Shown here: positions 9,890 to 20,694 of the stretch, piece by piece
Layout of the letters: every line of letters starts with the position of its first letter
Numbering within the stretch: the first letter of the stretch is position 1
Assembly (NCBI GenBank): GCA_009859145.1
Contig: VRVR01000012.1
Location: 310,001-374,000 of the forward strand
DNA from: Andalucia godoyi
Taxonomy: Eukaryota; Discoba; Jakobea; Jakobida; Andaluciidae
Length of the DNA: 64,000 nt
Direction: 5' to 3'
Program-made: the position numbers and the translations under genes
Notes under the pieces: model-generated
Database searches by the model: none
Told to the model about the DNA's origin: nothing
The model's input: only the letters and a program-made list of their open reading frames with translations

Positions 9890-10187
9890 TATTATTATTA
9901 TTATTAGCTTATTTGATTTTGTCGAGATAAGATCCGCCCGTCCATCCGTCAGCGCGTGCGTGTATGTATGCGTGTGTGTGTGTGTGTGTGGAAGACGTTG
10001 TTGCGACAAAGCTGGCAAGATAAATGCTAGGGATACAACAGCAACAGCAGCATAATAATAACAACAACCGGGTAAAACGAAATGAAGAAACAACGTTTTG
10101 GAGGGAACACAACGGCCATTGCAGTTGTGGTCGGCTTGCAAAAGTAAGCTGGCGTAAATGTTTACACTACGGGAGACCAGTCATTGC

Positions 10188-13100
10188 TTAAATGGATTCT
10201 TCGGGCAGGCGGCGGCGGCGGAATCGCACGAGTCGAATGAAGAACAGGTAAATGAAGCCGGAAAATGTAGCCAGCAGCACAGCGACCAGGAGGGGGGAGA
10301 GCGAATTGTGCCAGTTTTCAAACATGGATGGTTCATGCAAGAACCCACGTGGCGCAACCAGAGGGATCCAGGCGAAGTGAACAGGGGCATCCGAGTCAGG
10401 CTCCCCCGGACACTCCTGTTGCGGATTGTTCAGCGAACGAGAAACAGACAGGATGTCAGACTTTTGGTGCGGGTGAGGGGCGTCCGTGGCAAGCGGAAAT
10501 ATCGTATCGGAAGAGACAACGACGTAGTTTGACACGGAGAAACCGTCTAGCGAGCCAGTGAGAATAAAGTCCAGCAGCTGGGAAACCAGGAAAAAGCAAT
10601 TTTGACCGTCGAGCATCAGCGACGGACGATGATGTTCGTCGATGCATCCCGAGTCGGTGAACACTGAAACACGACCATGGAAAGCAAGTGGGTTTGCATC
10701 CAACATGCCGACCAGAAAAGGGCGATGGTTCCAATCAGCGGATAGATGAGAACGATCAGGCACATAAACGGAAAGAAGATTTTGCATTCCGTCGAATGGA
10801 ATCAGAAGTCCGCCTTCTGGAAATTCAACTATCTCGGTTGCAGACGCAACGGGGAACGAGTGCGTCGCAAACATCTCTCCACCCCCACCACCACCATTAC
10901 TACCACCTCCAGTGCTACTACTAGCACGGAAAACATTCCCAACGCCCTTGTAGACACCGCTTCCAAATTTGATTCCAAACCGACTTAGAAGACTGTTCAA
11001 AGAAGGTAGGTTGGATCCACCAGTCGACGGGAAGCGCTTGCCTCGGATGCTCTTGTCGTAAAATTCCAATTTTTCAATGATGTCGGAATTGTACCAGTCG
11101 GCGAGTAAAAGCAGTCCCAGTCCGCGACGCGATACATCGATTTCCAGTTTCGTGATTTCCGTACGAGAAAACTGGTCTTCAGGATCGACAATGATCAGAG
11201 AACCATAGTCCGACGCATTGAAGCACGTGAGAGGAGTGCGAAGAAGCTCAACAAAGTACGACGAGCGAAGAGACGAAAAGAAGTGGCGGTAATTTGTCAA
11301 CGGGTGGTCGCCCGACCAGTCCATCATATCCGACTTCACGTCAAGATCATCTCGTGGAAAATAGCCCAGTGGAAATTGCATGGAATGGTAAACGTCGAAC
11401 AGAAGGCGCCGACTGCGAGGCGGAGTTGCTCTGCATGGAATCCAGATGGGTATTTGCCCTGTCCGTCCTGACAGTCCATACAGTATGTCTCCTTTCACAA
11501 TGCACTGTTGCTGCTTCGTCTCGCCACCGTCCTCTGCGTAATGCAGCTCCGTCACCTTGACATGAGCAGCAATATATCCGGTGTAGGGCCAAAAGTCATC
11601 AGAATGTTCAAAGAACATCTCGACCTCGGCAGAAGTTTCCGATGGATCGACCACGAACTCAATGTATTCGATCTGGGAGGAAACAGCAGCTTCGTTTGCA
11701 ATGGTAAAGTTCAAAATAAACGGTTGTGCAGAAGGATAAATAGGGAGGAAATCACACAGTACGCCCCAGTACGCAGAACATGCCTGTTTTCCGGATGCTG
11801 GCTCGTTCCGTCCGTCAAATTTCGGTGGAAAAGACCCCAACTTTGCATCGGATCCGGAATCAGTGGAGGACAGCAGACGAAGCGCAGACACCACGTCGAC
11901 TGCACCCGCTCCTTGTTCCCACACCGTCCGATCAACGAGACGAGTTGCACTGGCCATAAGCATGCGCTTCCAGAAAACGGGGCTTCGTTTTCGAGGTTCC
12001 ACCGCGGATCTTTTTACCGAGCTCTGAAGCAGCAGCAACGACCCCGTGACAATCGGCGCAGCCAGAGAAGTTCCTCGGCCCGAAACACACTTGTCACCAT
12101 GCATGTTGAGTGAAAAAATATGCGAGCCGGGAGACAAGACGTCCGGTTTGGGACGGCCAACACCATACGGAAACTCTTGCACTGTGGAGCCTCTAGACGA
12201 AAAAGAAGCGACATCACGAGGATCACCAATACTCTTGTCAGAGGAATAGGTATCCGAAGAAGAAGAGAACGTCACTGGAGAATCCCAAGCGCCAACTGCG
12301 ATCACGGATATCTCGCTGCCAGGATGCGTCACGGTCCCCCACGTCGGACCGTCATTTCCAACTGCAACGACAATCGAGATGCCTGCCGCCGCAACCTCAC
12401 GAACCTTTTCTGCAAATGGCAGATCAAGATAATCAGGCCCGCCAGAAGACAGGTTCACTACATCTACATCCAGAGTCAATACATAGTTCAAAGCATCCAA
12501 CATCCAAGAAGTGTAGGATTCGTCTCGCCCAGAAAACACCTTCAGGACGTAAACTGTGGCATCCGGTGCAATGCCACCGCAAGCTGCAGAGGCAATCAAC
12601 GAAGCAACCGCGGTTCCGTGGCCCACGGTATCTGCGCAATCATGCACATCATCTGACGTCCAGTTTGTGCATTCAGCGTACCCATTGATATGTCCGGCCG
12701 CCCGTTCCGAAACTCCGGAATCCAGAATCGCAACCTTTGTTCCTCGTCCAGTGATCGAGAGCGAATGCAGCACGTCTGCACCAACTAAATGCGCAGGCAG
12801 CGAAGACTGCGTCTTCCTGTTTGCGATGCTCGAATGTACAGACAGCAAATTTCTCACTGCATCATCTTTCTGCCCTGTACTGTCCACGGAATGTTGGTGG
12901 ACAGCGGACAATCTTTGCGAAAACCGAGCATCTCGAGAAACAGAATGGATTTCTGCGAGTGGATGGCCGTTCACGAGTGCTGGTGCTGAGACTCCTCCTG
13001 AGCGTTCGGCATAGCCACGTGACAGATCCACCATATCCTCACAATGCACAGGAAGCACGAGAACAAAATGGTTCACTGCGGCGCACGACTTGCACTTGCT

Positions 13101-13388
13101 CGTCTCGACAGCATACTGACATTTAAGGAACCCAAAGTGTCGCGTGGCGAATGCAGACATCTCGGAACGAGAATGCCGGTCGCGCGTCATTACGACCCAT
13201 CGTTCCTGAAAAGAAGGAGAAGAAGGAGAAGAAGAAGAAGAAGAAGAAGAAGAATAATAATAATAAGAAGAAAAAGAAGAAGTTGCAACAAGTGCAAACA
13301 AAATACGCCAAGAGCCGCCAAGAACGACTGCAACAGTGACCAGAAGCAGCAATGAACGCGACACACGACTAGTCGCAAACTCCATCAT
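10188..13388 (-). CDS. MBTPS1: Membrane-bound transcription factor site-1 protease (subtilase), 1066 aa
   Basis: Golgi-anchored subtilisin-like serine protease that makes the first lumenal cut in membrane transcription factors (SREBP/ATF6 type) and other proproteins. Seen: a signal-anchor at residues 11-37, a poly-Ser tract, a propeptide, and a catalytic domain from about 210 with all four active-site signatures. These are Asp223 (VAILDSGVS), His257 (TVGHGTAVAS), Asn345 (AVGNDGPTWG) and Ser441 (SGRGTSLAAP). SYTSWMLDALNY and LSSGGPDYLDLPF match the S1P subfamily. A long lumenal region follows, then a transmembrane segment near 1030-1055 and a basic cytosolic tail. Length agrees with the family (about 1050). 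No SREBP or S2P gene is in the window. Confidence 0.93.
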   Translation of the reverse strand: MMEFATSRVSRSLLLLVTVAVVLGGSWRILFALVATSSFSSYYYYSSSSSSSSSPSSPSFQERWVVMTRDRHSRSEMSAFATRHFGFLKCQYAVETSKCKSCAAVNHFVLVLPVHCEDMVDLSRGYAERSGGVSAPALVNGHPLAEIHSVSRDARFSQRLSAVHQHSVDSTGQKDDAVRNLLSVHSSIANRKTQSSLPAHLVGADVLHSLSITGRGTKVAILDSGVSERAAGHINGYAECTNWTSDDVHDCADTVGHGTAVASLIASAACGGIAPDATVYVLKVFSGRDESYTSWMLDALNYVLTLDVDVVNLSSGGPDYLDLPFAEKVREVAAAGISIVVAVGNDGPTWGTVTHPGSEISVIAVGAWDSPVTFSSSSDTYSSDKSIGDPRDVASFSSRGSTVQEFPYGVGRPKPDVLSPGSHIFSLNMHGDKCVSGRGTSLAAPIVTGSLLLLQSSVKRSAVEPRKRSPVFWKRMLMASATRLVDRTVWEQGAGAVDVVSALRLLSSTDSGSDAKLGSFPPKFDGRNEPASGKQACSAYWGVLCDFLPIYPSAQPFILNFTIANEAAVSSQIEYIEFVVDPSETSAEVEMFFEHSDDFWPYTGYIAAHVKVTELHYAEDGGETKQQQCIVKGDILYGLSGRTGQIPIWIPCRATPPRSRRLLFDVYHSMQFPLGYFPRDDLDVKSDMMDWSGDHPLTNYRHFFSSLRSSYFVELLRTPLTCFNASDYGSLIIVDPEDQFSRTEITKLEIDVSRRGLGLLLLADWYNSDIIEKLEFYDKSIRGKRFPSTGGSNLPSLNSLLSRFGIKFGSGVYKGVGNVFRASSSTGGGSNGGGGGGEMFATHSFPVASATEIVEFPEGGLLIPFDGMQNLLSVYVPDRSHLSADWNHRPFLVGMLDANPLAFHGRVSVFTDSGCIDEHHRPSLMLDGQNCFFLVSQLLDFILTGSLDGFSVSNYVVVSSDTIFPLATDAPHPHQKSDILSVSRSLNNPQQECPGEPDSDAPVHFAWIPLVAPRGFLHEPSMFENWHNSLSPLLVAVLLATFSGFIYLFFIRLVRFRRRRLPEESI

Positions 13389-13640
13389 CTCCTTTTTTCA
13401 AACATTCAGAATATATTTTGATTTACATACCTGGCCTTTTTCAATACTGAGCATGACTTCTCCTCAACAGCCAACAAAATCACCAAGGGATGAATGGAAG
13501 AATGGAAGAATGAACAAATGAAAAAGAAGAAAAAGAAAACAAGAAGGAAAAAGAAAAATGAGACGTCGAGTCTTCGAGGAGATTTTAATACTTATTTCAA
13601 TCTTCAGATGATGAAATTCAGTCTGTGTTTTTCGTCAGAT
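13389..13640. other. Short intergenic region, A/G-rich
   Basis: Holds the site-1 protease 5' region and the phosphate carrier 3' UTR. A/G-rich around 13490-13560. No gene is supported. Confidence 0.4.
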
Positions 13641-14645
13641 TTACTTCTTGTCGGGGACGACGGTGCCGGAAGCTCCAAGGCCAAGTGCGACCTTGACGGT
13701 GTCATAGATGAGGAGCTGTCCAGCGACCATTGCGGTCATCATGACGATACGCGGGCCGAGACCCGCCCACAACTGTCCATTTGCCTGTGTTTCCCTGAGC
13801 ATCTGGAATGTGTATTTCCACATACCCTGTGACTTTTGCTGCTGCCCCGCCCCGTCTGCACTATGCGCAGCGGCCGCGGCCTTGAACCCTTTGTTGATCT
13901 TGGAGAGCACGGTGTCGGCGGGGTGCGACGCAATGGCGGATGCGACCCCTGCAGCAGCACCACAGGCCAGTGAGACCGAGAGCTGTGTCGGTGCGCTCCA
14001 GTCGCTCTTCTTTTTGCTGTTTAGGATGTTCGTGTACACAAACTCCAGTGACTTTTCAAACACGGAAAGCTGAACTGCCGTGTAGGGCACTTGTTTGAGC
14101 ACCAGAGGCGGGAATCCACGGTACCAACCCTTCATGATTCCGCTTTCCTGGTACATTTTCGACAGCCCTGCAAACATGTTTTTCGAGTACGCTGGGTCTG
14201 CGACCATTCGAATGCGGATTGCTTCGAACGGAGTCAGGGCCACATCTGCAACGACTTCCGACATCGCAGCAGATGCCATGTACACAGCAAGTCGATGGGT
14301 CGTCGCAAAGTCCGAGCCGAGAACATTCGAAAACACAGACTTCAGAAGCTCGTAATTTCCATACTTGAGCGCACCCTGCACAAAGTAGCCCCCAAACGTC
14401 GCCCCAAACCCCGTCGTCAGAGCCCGCACGCCTTCCGTCCTTGTAATCGTCTTCACTCCATCCGTAAGACTCGAGTACACTCCCGGCGTAAGCTGCATCC
14501 GCGTCTTCACGACATCCACAGGAATCACATACACATGCGTAATCATCGCGCAGATTGCACCAGACGTCCCCACTCGAAACCACCGATCCAGAGTCATCGG
14601 CGGCTGACCTCCTGCACCTGCACCTGCATCACTCGATCCTCCCAT
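13641..14645 (-). CDS. SLC25A3: Mitochondrial phosphate carrier, 334 aa
   Basis: Inner-membrane carrier importing phosphate with protons for ATP synthesis. Three carrier repeats are visible: PVDVVKTRMQ in the first, LTPFEAIRIRMVADP in the second and HPADTVLSKINK in the third. These Px[DE]xx[RK] signatures, with FEAIRIRM and ADTVLSKIN, are the ones that mark the phosphate carrier rather than other SLC25 members. Gly/aromatic-rich loops such as WYRGFPPLVLKQVPYT agree. The start is the ATG at 14645. A cleavable presequence is not obvious. The gene is divergent from the OXA1-family gene. Confidence 0.93.
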   Translation of the reverse strand: MGGSSDAGAGAGGQPPMTLDRWFRVGTSGAICAMITHVYVIPVDVVKTRMQLTPGVYSSLTDGVKTITRTEGVRALTTGFGATFGGYFVQGALKYGNYELLKSVFSNVLGSDFATTHRLAVYMASAAMSEVVADVALTPFEAIRIRMVADPAYSKNMFAGLSKMYQESGIMKGWYRGFPPLVLKQVPYTAVQLSVFEKSLEFVYTNILNSKKKSDWSAPTQLSVSLACGAAAGVASAIASHPADTVLSKINKGFKAAAAAHSADGAGQQQKSQGMWKYTFQMLRETQANGQLWAGLGPRIVMMTAMVAGQLLIYDTVKVALGLGASGTVVPDKK

Positions 14646-15216
14646 TCCCCTCGTCTCCTTGCCGATTACTTATCATACGCAAGCACGAACTCGGCACAGT
14701 AAAAAGACGGAAACCAGAAGAAGAAGCAAAAGTAAAATGAACATGGTGTCAGATACCGAGACACGAACTTGACGGAACGCGGGTCGCGGCGATGTTGGGC
14801 CCGTTGAGGCTGGATGCTGGCCCAAAAATAGGACGAGGGCTTCTTACACTCCGGAAAGAATCGCCCGTTGAATCGAATTTCCGGAGACGGTCCATAGGTC
14901 GCGATGGCTCGAAAAGGAAGCGCGAGTTGCCCAATACGGGTGCAGCTATTTCCATTTCCGTCCGCTTCCGGGATGCAAGACGACGCATTCCGCACACCCA
15001 ACTTCGAATCGACCTTTGCACACCCGACGCTACTTTTTTTTTGTGATGATGTCCAGCTGGCCGGTGCTCGGTGTCCAAAGATAAACACCACCCAACTTCA
15101 TTCGCTCGTTTAGTCGTTCCGTCATTTGCTTGGTTCTTTTTTTCCCCCCACTCTCCTTCCTCCTCGGTTCTCACCTCCACCATCCCTTCCAGCCTCCCAG
15201 TTCTCAGTTCTTGCGG
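14646..15216. promoter_or_regulatory. Divergent promoter region, phosphate carrier / OXA1
   Basis: A 571-bp shared upstream region of two nuclear genes for mitochondrial inner-membrane proteins. Pyrimidine-rich sequence at 15120-15215 precedes the OXA1 start. Antisense open frames through it are composition artefacts. Confidence 0.45.
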
Positions 15217-16343
15217 ATGGGGTTCATTCATCCGATTGTGGATGTGCTGCAGCACATTGCATCGCCACTGACTTCCTCGTGGGTCATCTACGGAACCACC
15301 AAGCTCACGCATGTTCCTTCCATCTCTGCCTACATGGCCGCTCGCTCCATCCTCGCCTCTCGCGGTACCTCGAGCATGCACCTTCCAGTGTCCCCTCCTC
15401 CTCGTCCTGCTCTTTCTCCTCTCCCCCCTCCTTCTTCTTCCGCTTTGTCTGGTACGAGTAGCAGCATCGCGACATCTGTTCCTGCAGCCTCTGCCGTGCT
15501 GATGCAAAAGAGGATGTTCTCCACCTGTCTCGCTGCTGCTGCACGTCCTGGTCCATGACGATCATCACGTTCACACTCGCATTCCGGCTGCTGGTCTTTC
15601 CGCTGAACGTCTCACTCGTCCGGAACGCCCGCAGGCTCTACAACATCCAGCCGCAAATCGACCACTATTCCAGGCTTATGCGTGTCCCGGAGGCACTCGA
15701 CGGCGGCACAGCCTCCCCTTCCGCCGTCGCAGCAGCAGCACCCCCCGCACCCCCCGCACCCGCCGCAACGGCAGAGGCAGAGGCAAGAGAAGGCGAATCG
15801 TTTGAGGAGGTAGCAGCAAGTCGAGTCCGAGCAGCGTCCTCACTGATGGCGCTGTTCAAAGAGCAAAAGTGCCATCCGCTGAAAAACGTTCTTTCGCCGC
15901 TGTTGTTCGCGCCGATGTTTCTGACGATCTTTGCGGCTGTGCACCGGCTCTCGGATCCGCACCCCTCCGCCGCCACTGCCGGTGGAGTCGAGCTGGCGAC
16001 GCAGCAGCACCCGGGAATCACGACAGAAGGAATGCTGTGGTTTTCGGACCTGACGGCCTCGGACCCGACGTTTATGCTGCCGGTGGTCTCGGCGATTACG
16101 TGGCTCATTACGATCGAGCTCGGGCTCCAGGGCGTGCCTGCGTGGGCGACGACGTCTGCCTGGAGGCAGATCGTCCGCCTCATCCCGCTGTTTTTCATGC
16201 CGATTACGTTCCCGCTGTCCTCGGGGGTGTTTCTGTACTGGCTGACTTCCAACGCCGTTGCAATCGCCCGCACCATCCTTTTGCGGTCCGCGGCTGTCCG
16301 AAAGTTCTTCCGTGTCCCCGATCTCGCCAAGACTCTTCCATGA
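15217..16343 (+). CDS. OXA1/YidC-family mitochondrial membrane insertase (exon join unresolved)
   Basis: Inserts proteins into the mitochondrial inner membrane. The body in frame from about 15462 to 16343 is clear: TFTLAFRLLVFPLN (TM1), CHPLKNVLSPLLFAPMFLTI, MLPVVSAITWLITIELG, and RLIPLFFMPITFPLSSGVFL followed by YWLTSN, the YidC/OXA1 hallmark. A Pro/Ala-rich insert follows TM1. The likely N-terminus lies in another frame from the ATG at 15217 (MGFIHPIVDVLQHIAS). Joining requires an intron of length 3n+2 between about 15270 and 15555. GTACCT at 15365 or GTACGA at 15452 with an AG at 15510 keeps frame, but no acceptor fits the TAG pattern of other introns here. A frameshift is the alternative. 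Confidence 0.75.
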
Positions 16344-17123
16344 CGTAAAAGACGGAGCAAGGAAGGGAAGTCGGTGCGTAAAGACCGAATTAAAAAAAAA
16401 ACAAAAAAAAAGAAAAACTGAGGTGGGGGGTTTCAATTTTTTAATTACAGTTCCGAGGAGAGAGCAATGTACAGACCTTCCTGGGCGCTCCACTGTACGT
16501 TCTGGGACCTGTCCTTGGCAGCATATACTTCTTGCTGTCCTCGAACACTTCCTGGTTCCCACTCAGCGGAGAAGCATGCAAGTGAGAGTGCAGGAGCGTG
16601 CGTGGCGGGCTGCGGAGACCTCTCTCAGAAACCCCCCGGAAAATATTAGCAGTCGTAAACATGAAAATACTACCAAAAAAAGAAAAAAAACGATCCGACA
16701 GTCACGTGCTGGCATCAATTGATCCTGAAATCGCTATGCTAAGCTACTAACGACCTCCACAAGAACCAGAATTCGAGATTGATCACAATTCCCAAAGGAC
16801 GGACCTTTTTTCATATCCAAAGTACTGCCGGGAAAACCCAATCGTTTCATGCTGAGCCTGTCATACCTTCCTCGTGTCTCGGCCTTTCCGTGTTTTCCGG
16901 TTTTTCGTTGTTGTTGATCGTTTCTGCATTTTCGTTTTCGTTTTCGTTTTCGTTTTCATTTTCGTCTTATCGTTTTATCGTGTTTTTTTTAAAAAACAAA
17001 CTCTTATTACCCGTTCTTTTGGGTTGATTAGAACGAGAGGATAAGCGGGGGGGTTTTGCTTTTTTCCCCACAAATAGTTAAAACTCAGAAAACAAACAAG
17101 CAAACAAACAAACAAAGAAGGAA
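16344..17123. other. 780-bp intergenic region upstream of the kinesin gene
   Basis: Holds the OXA1-family 3' UTR and the kinesin promoter. It includes GCCGGGAAAA at 16827-16836, a (TTTTCG)n run at about 16928-16964, and a (CAAA)n run next to the kinesin ATG. No gene is supported. Confidence 0.4.
16827..16836 (-). promoter_or_regulatory. TTTTCCCGGC motif upstream of kinesin
   Basis: GCCGGGAAAA on the plus strand is the complement of the recurring TTTTCCCGGC motif. It lies about 290 bp before the kinesin ATG. Confidence 0.3.
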
Positions 17124-20100
17124 ATGGCATCGAAACGAGGCCGTCCTTTTGAGTTTGGTGGACGAGTGGGCGTCGGAGTTCGAATCCGGCCTCCGTTTCA
17201 GCATGAAGTTGACTCGAGTGATTTTCAGGCGATCGTCAGGCCCGTTCACAACGATCATGCGGATACCGAGTACCCAACACAGATTCTTCTGTCTCACTCT
17301 GACTTTTCCGTATGTTGCGCATTGTTGCTATGCATCTTCTTAATCATCATCATTATTGGCGTTATTGTCGTCATCATACGTGCACGTGCACATGCATTTC
17401 AATTCATCGTCGTGAGTGTTGTTTTATGCAAGTGTTTACTTACCATTCCCACCATTTCCCCATTGTTTTTGACTGTGCACGCACGATTGGTAGGACCAAG
17501 CAAGAGAATTCAACTTTGACATTGCTTTTGGAGCAGAGATTCAACAGCATGAAGTATTCGCTACGATTGGGCAGCCCATCGTCGATGTATGTATTCTCGC
17601 TCGCTTTTCTTTCTTCTTTCCCAACAGTCCACAGGTCTTCCGTGTTCTTCCATGATCTTTCCTATGCTTATTCTTCTTTGCTTGTATCGCCCTCGCAAAT
17701 GATTTAGTGTGTATTGAATGGCCTGAATGGAACGTTGTTTGCGTACGGACAAACAGGTACGGGAAAGACGTACACGATGGGTATTCTCGGTCGCGTCCAT
17801 TCGCTGGACTCTGGTCTTGTTCCACGGTCCGTGGTAACGCTGTTTGAGGCTTTGAACGCTGCAAAAGATCGCGAGTGGACGGTTACACTGTCATTTCTGC
17901 AGATTTACATGGAAACGCTCATTGATTTGCTAAATCCGGAGTCAGCAAACTTGCTCCAGTTGCGTGAGAATCCGCAGAAGGGATTCTACGTAGAAGGGTT
18001 GCAAGAAATCGAGATTTTCAGTGTAGAAGACGGACTGGATCTCATCAATTTGGGACTGGAAAACAGAGTCATGGCCCCAACGCTGATGAATGCCACATCG
18101 TCTCGATCGCATACGTTGCTGACCCTGAGTCTTCGTCAAAGAAAAGGGAAAGAAGCAGCAGCTGCAACCGGTGCGCCGTCATCGTCTGCTGCAGGTTTGG
18201 CAATGATTCCAGCTTCGTCATCGTCGACGGTCACACATTCGAAGCTGACACTTGTGGATTTGGCTGGATCGGAAAGAGTGCGGAAGACCAATTCCAATGG
18301 GATGCGATTGGACGAGGCAAAATCGATCAACCAATCGCTGTCCACACTTGGAAACGTGATTGCGGCGCTCACGGATCCAAACAACCAACACACACCCTAC
18401 AGAGATTCGAAGCTCACGAGGCTGTTGCAGGACAGTCTCGGTGGCAATTCCAACACATTTCTGCTTGCGACGGTGGGACCATCGAAGGATTGTTACCAAG
18501 AAACCCTGAGCACACTCTTGTTTGCGCAGCGTTGTATGCATGTCAAGACGTATGCAGTGGTGAACGCGCAAGTGAATTACAAAGTTCTGTCCAAGGATCT
18601 GCAGCGAGAGTTAGAGGCCGTCAAGCACGAGTTTTTGGCCCGAGAAGCGGTCTTGTCTGCACGATATGAAACGCTTCTCAAGGATGTGTCTGCACAGCTT
18701 GCGTCGGCTGGTTTAGCCGTGTCTTCGGCAAGCAGCGCACCGTCTCCGCTGAGCTCGTCGACCCCAGGAGTCTCGTTTGGGGCTTCTGCGTCCGTCGCAG
18801 GGTATCCGTCGACACCGCAGGGCAGCCAAGATCCCGGCGGACTCCGCAAGGCTGCCGAGTCTGCGTGGAAGCTCGTGTACTTGTTGTACGAGACAGTGCA
18901 GGAAATGCATGAAACGTCTCGGAAGCCAGTGTCGGAGCAGTCGACACGAGACGCAGCAACCGTTACGAATCTTGCGGGCTCGGGTGGCAGCGCAGTGGTC
19001 AATGGTAGCACCAGTGCAGGCGGTGCAGGCGGACGGGCAAGCCCATCGGCAACCAAGGTTTCGTTGGATCAGTTCAAACGAGTGGAGGATTTTGTGCGCC
19101 ACATTCAGGAACTGAGACTGCGGACTGCCGGTCACGTCGAGTATCTCTCGTCGATTCTCCAAATCAAGGACTTGCAATTGACCCAATTGCGCTCCGAGCT
19201 CAATCGACATGAAACTGAAAAGGCAGAGCGGGATCGTGAACTGGCCAACTGGAGCAAGCTTCTCAAATATCTTCTCACGACAAATGCCACTCTTCGTCGC
19301 CAAATTCTGGAGCAACGCCAAGGTCTTCCGGTGGTCACGGTATCGACTGCGGATGCAAACAACAACCAGCACTCCGTCCATAATCCGTACTCCAACGCGG
19401 AGGACACACATAGTAACATTGATAGTACCAGCAGCCATAACCACAACAGGAGCAGCAGCAGGCGGAGTAGCAACAACGACAACAACAACAACAACATCAA
19501 CAACATCCTCAATAGTAGTAGTAGTATCAGTTTTCGTAAGGGCGGCTCGTTTCAGCCGTTGTTACATCTTATTAACGGAGTTGTTCTTTTGCAGCGACAG
19601 TTTCGCCGACGTCGTGCAAATCGCAAGATAGATCAAGAGCGTGCAGAGTCTCGTCGTCGAGAGCTCATTGTTCGGACATCAATGCAACACGCGTCTTTGA
19701 TGCCTGTTTCTGCGAATCCATCTCTTCGAATAGAGAGACAGTCATCGTCTCCCGAGCTTGTTCTGCCATCCACACCGTCTTCTTCCGTGGCTTCTTCTTC
19801 TACATACTCGTCCAGCGCACCGCGTCCAACCACTCCGACTTCATTTTCGTTGCAAAGTAGCTCAAAGCGCAGAGCGCCTGCAGGAATGGACGGCACGTCG
19901 TCTTCCTCTTCTCTGAACCGTAGAACGACTCGATCGGGATCGCTGAACATTCAATCCACACGGATTCCGGGTCTTGGGAACAACAACGGTCATTTAGACG
20001 ATCCACTTGCGGCCCTTCTCCCTCCCCCACGGAACACACATTCTTCAGCGTCAGTTTCATCAGCATCAGCATCCGCATCATCATCTCTATTATCGGCATC

Positions 20101-20407
20101 TTCCGGAATTTCGTCGCCTGCGTGGAATCTTAACATGAGCACGAGCACCACCGGAAGCCTGATGAACCATCCTCCAACACAGGTTTCTCTGTCATCATCG
20201 TCTTCATTGTTGTTGTCGAATAATGCAGGACTGGGAGGCCGTGAAACACCAATTCCAAAGGTTTCACCTTCGAATTCCGATGTCTCACTGTCCAGATACT
20301 CGGGTGTTCGAATTCTGGATGCAGAGGATGGCTCGGAAGCGGTCGATGACGAGGATCTGGCCACGTTCAGCCAGCTGGACGAATACCTCCGCCAAGTAAA
20401 GGCGTGA
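17124..20407 (+). CDS. Kinesin motor protein, three exons, 992 aa
   Basis: N-terminal microtubule motor. Exons 17124-17309, 17494-17586 and 17708-20407 restore an uninterrupted motor domain, all at phase 0, with introns 17310-17493 and 17587-17707 (GTATGT donors, TAG acceptors). Exon 1 gives VGVRIRPP, exon 2 gives REFNFDIAFGAE and IGQPIVD, and exon 3 continues VLNGLNGTLFAYGQTGTGKT (P-loop about residues 107-114). Switch I is NATSSRSH, switch II is LVDLAGSE, and the terminal motor segment is YRDSKLTRLLQDSLGG. After the motor come coiled coil, an IQ-like helix (VVLLQRQFRRRRANRK, about 720-740) and a long Ser-rich tail. No C-terminal motor or PH domain is present. The subfamily is unassigned. 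Confidence 0.92.
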
Positions 20408-20575
20408 TTCCCGAACGACACCGGCATCCTGAACCACATCGACAAAATCATCGTCGGCAATCAGAACATTTTGTCACCAAAAACAAAACAACAAACAGAA
20501 CAAACAAACAAAAACGTCATCTATTGTAGGCATTTTTATTACAGTTCAATATAATATGGAGTTCATCACATGTGG

Positions 20576-20644
<69 letters not shown>

Positions 20645-20694
20645 AAACGACAGTAAGAAACAGTAAGAAACACAGCAACTACCGAAACAAAGGT
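20408..20694. other. Convergent intergenic region with AG microsatellite
   Basis: 3' ends of the kinesin and acyltransferase genes, with the (AG)31 tract between them. Nothing else is seen. Confidence 0.5.
20580..20641. repeat. (AG)31 microsatellite
   Basis: Perfect dinucleotide repeat of 62 bp in the convergent 3' region between the kinesin and acyltransferase genes. Confidence 0.98.

Noticed and set aside
9890-10141. N-terminal extension of the 478-aa disordered protein
   Set aside because: Begins with TTG and reads through AAT and GT repeats; the ATG at 9889 is more plausible.
14749-15574. Long antisense frames opposite the OXA1-family gene
   Set aside because: Overlap the other strand's recognisable protein or its promoter; Arg/Glu-rich composition reflects the pyrimidine-rich sense strand.
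17170-17195. GTTCGAATCC resembling a tRNA B box
   Set aside because: It encodes the conserved VRIRPP of the kinesin motor; no cloverleaf surrounds it.
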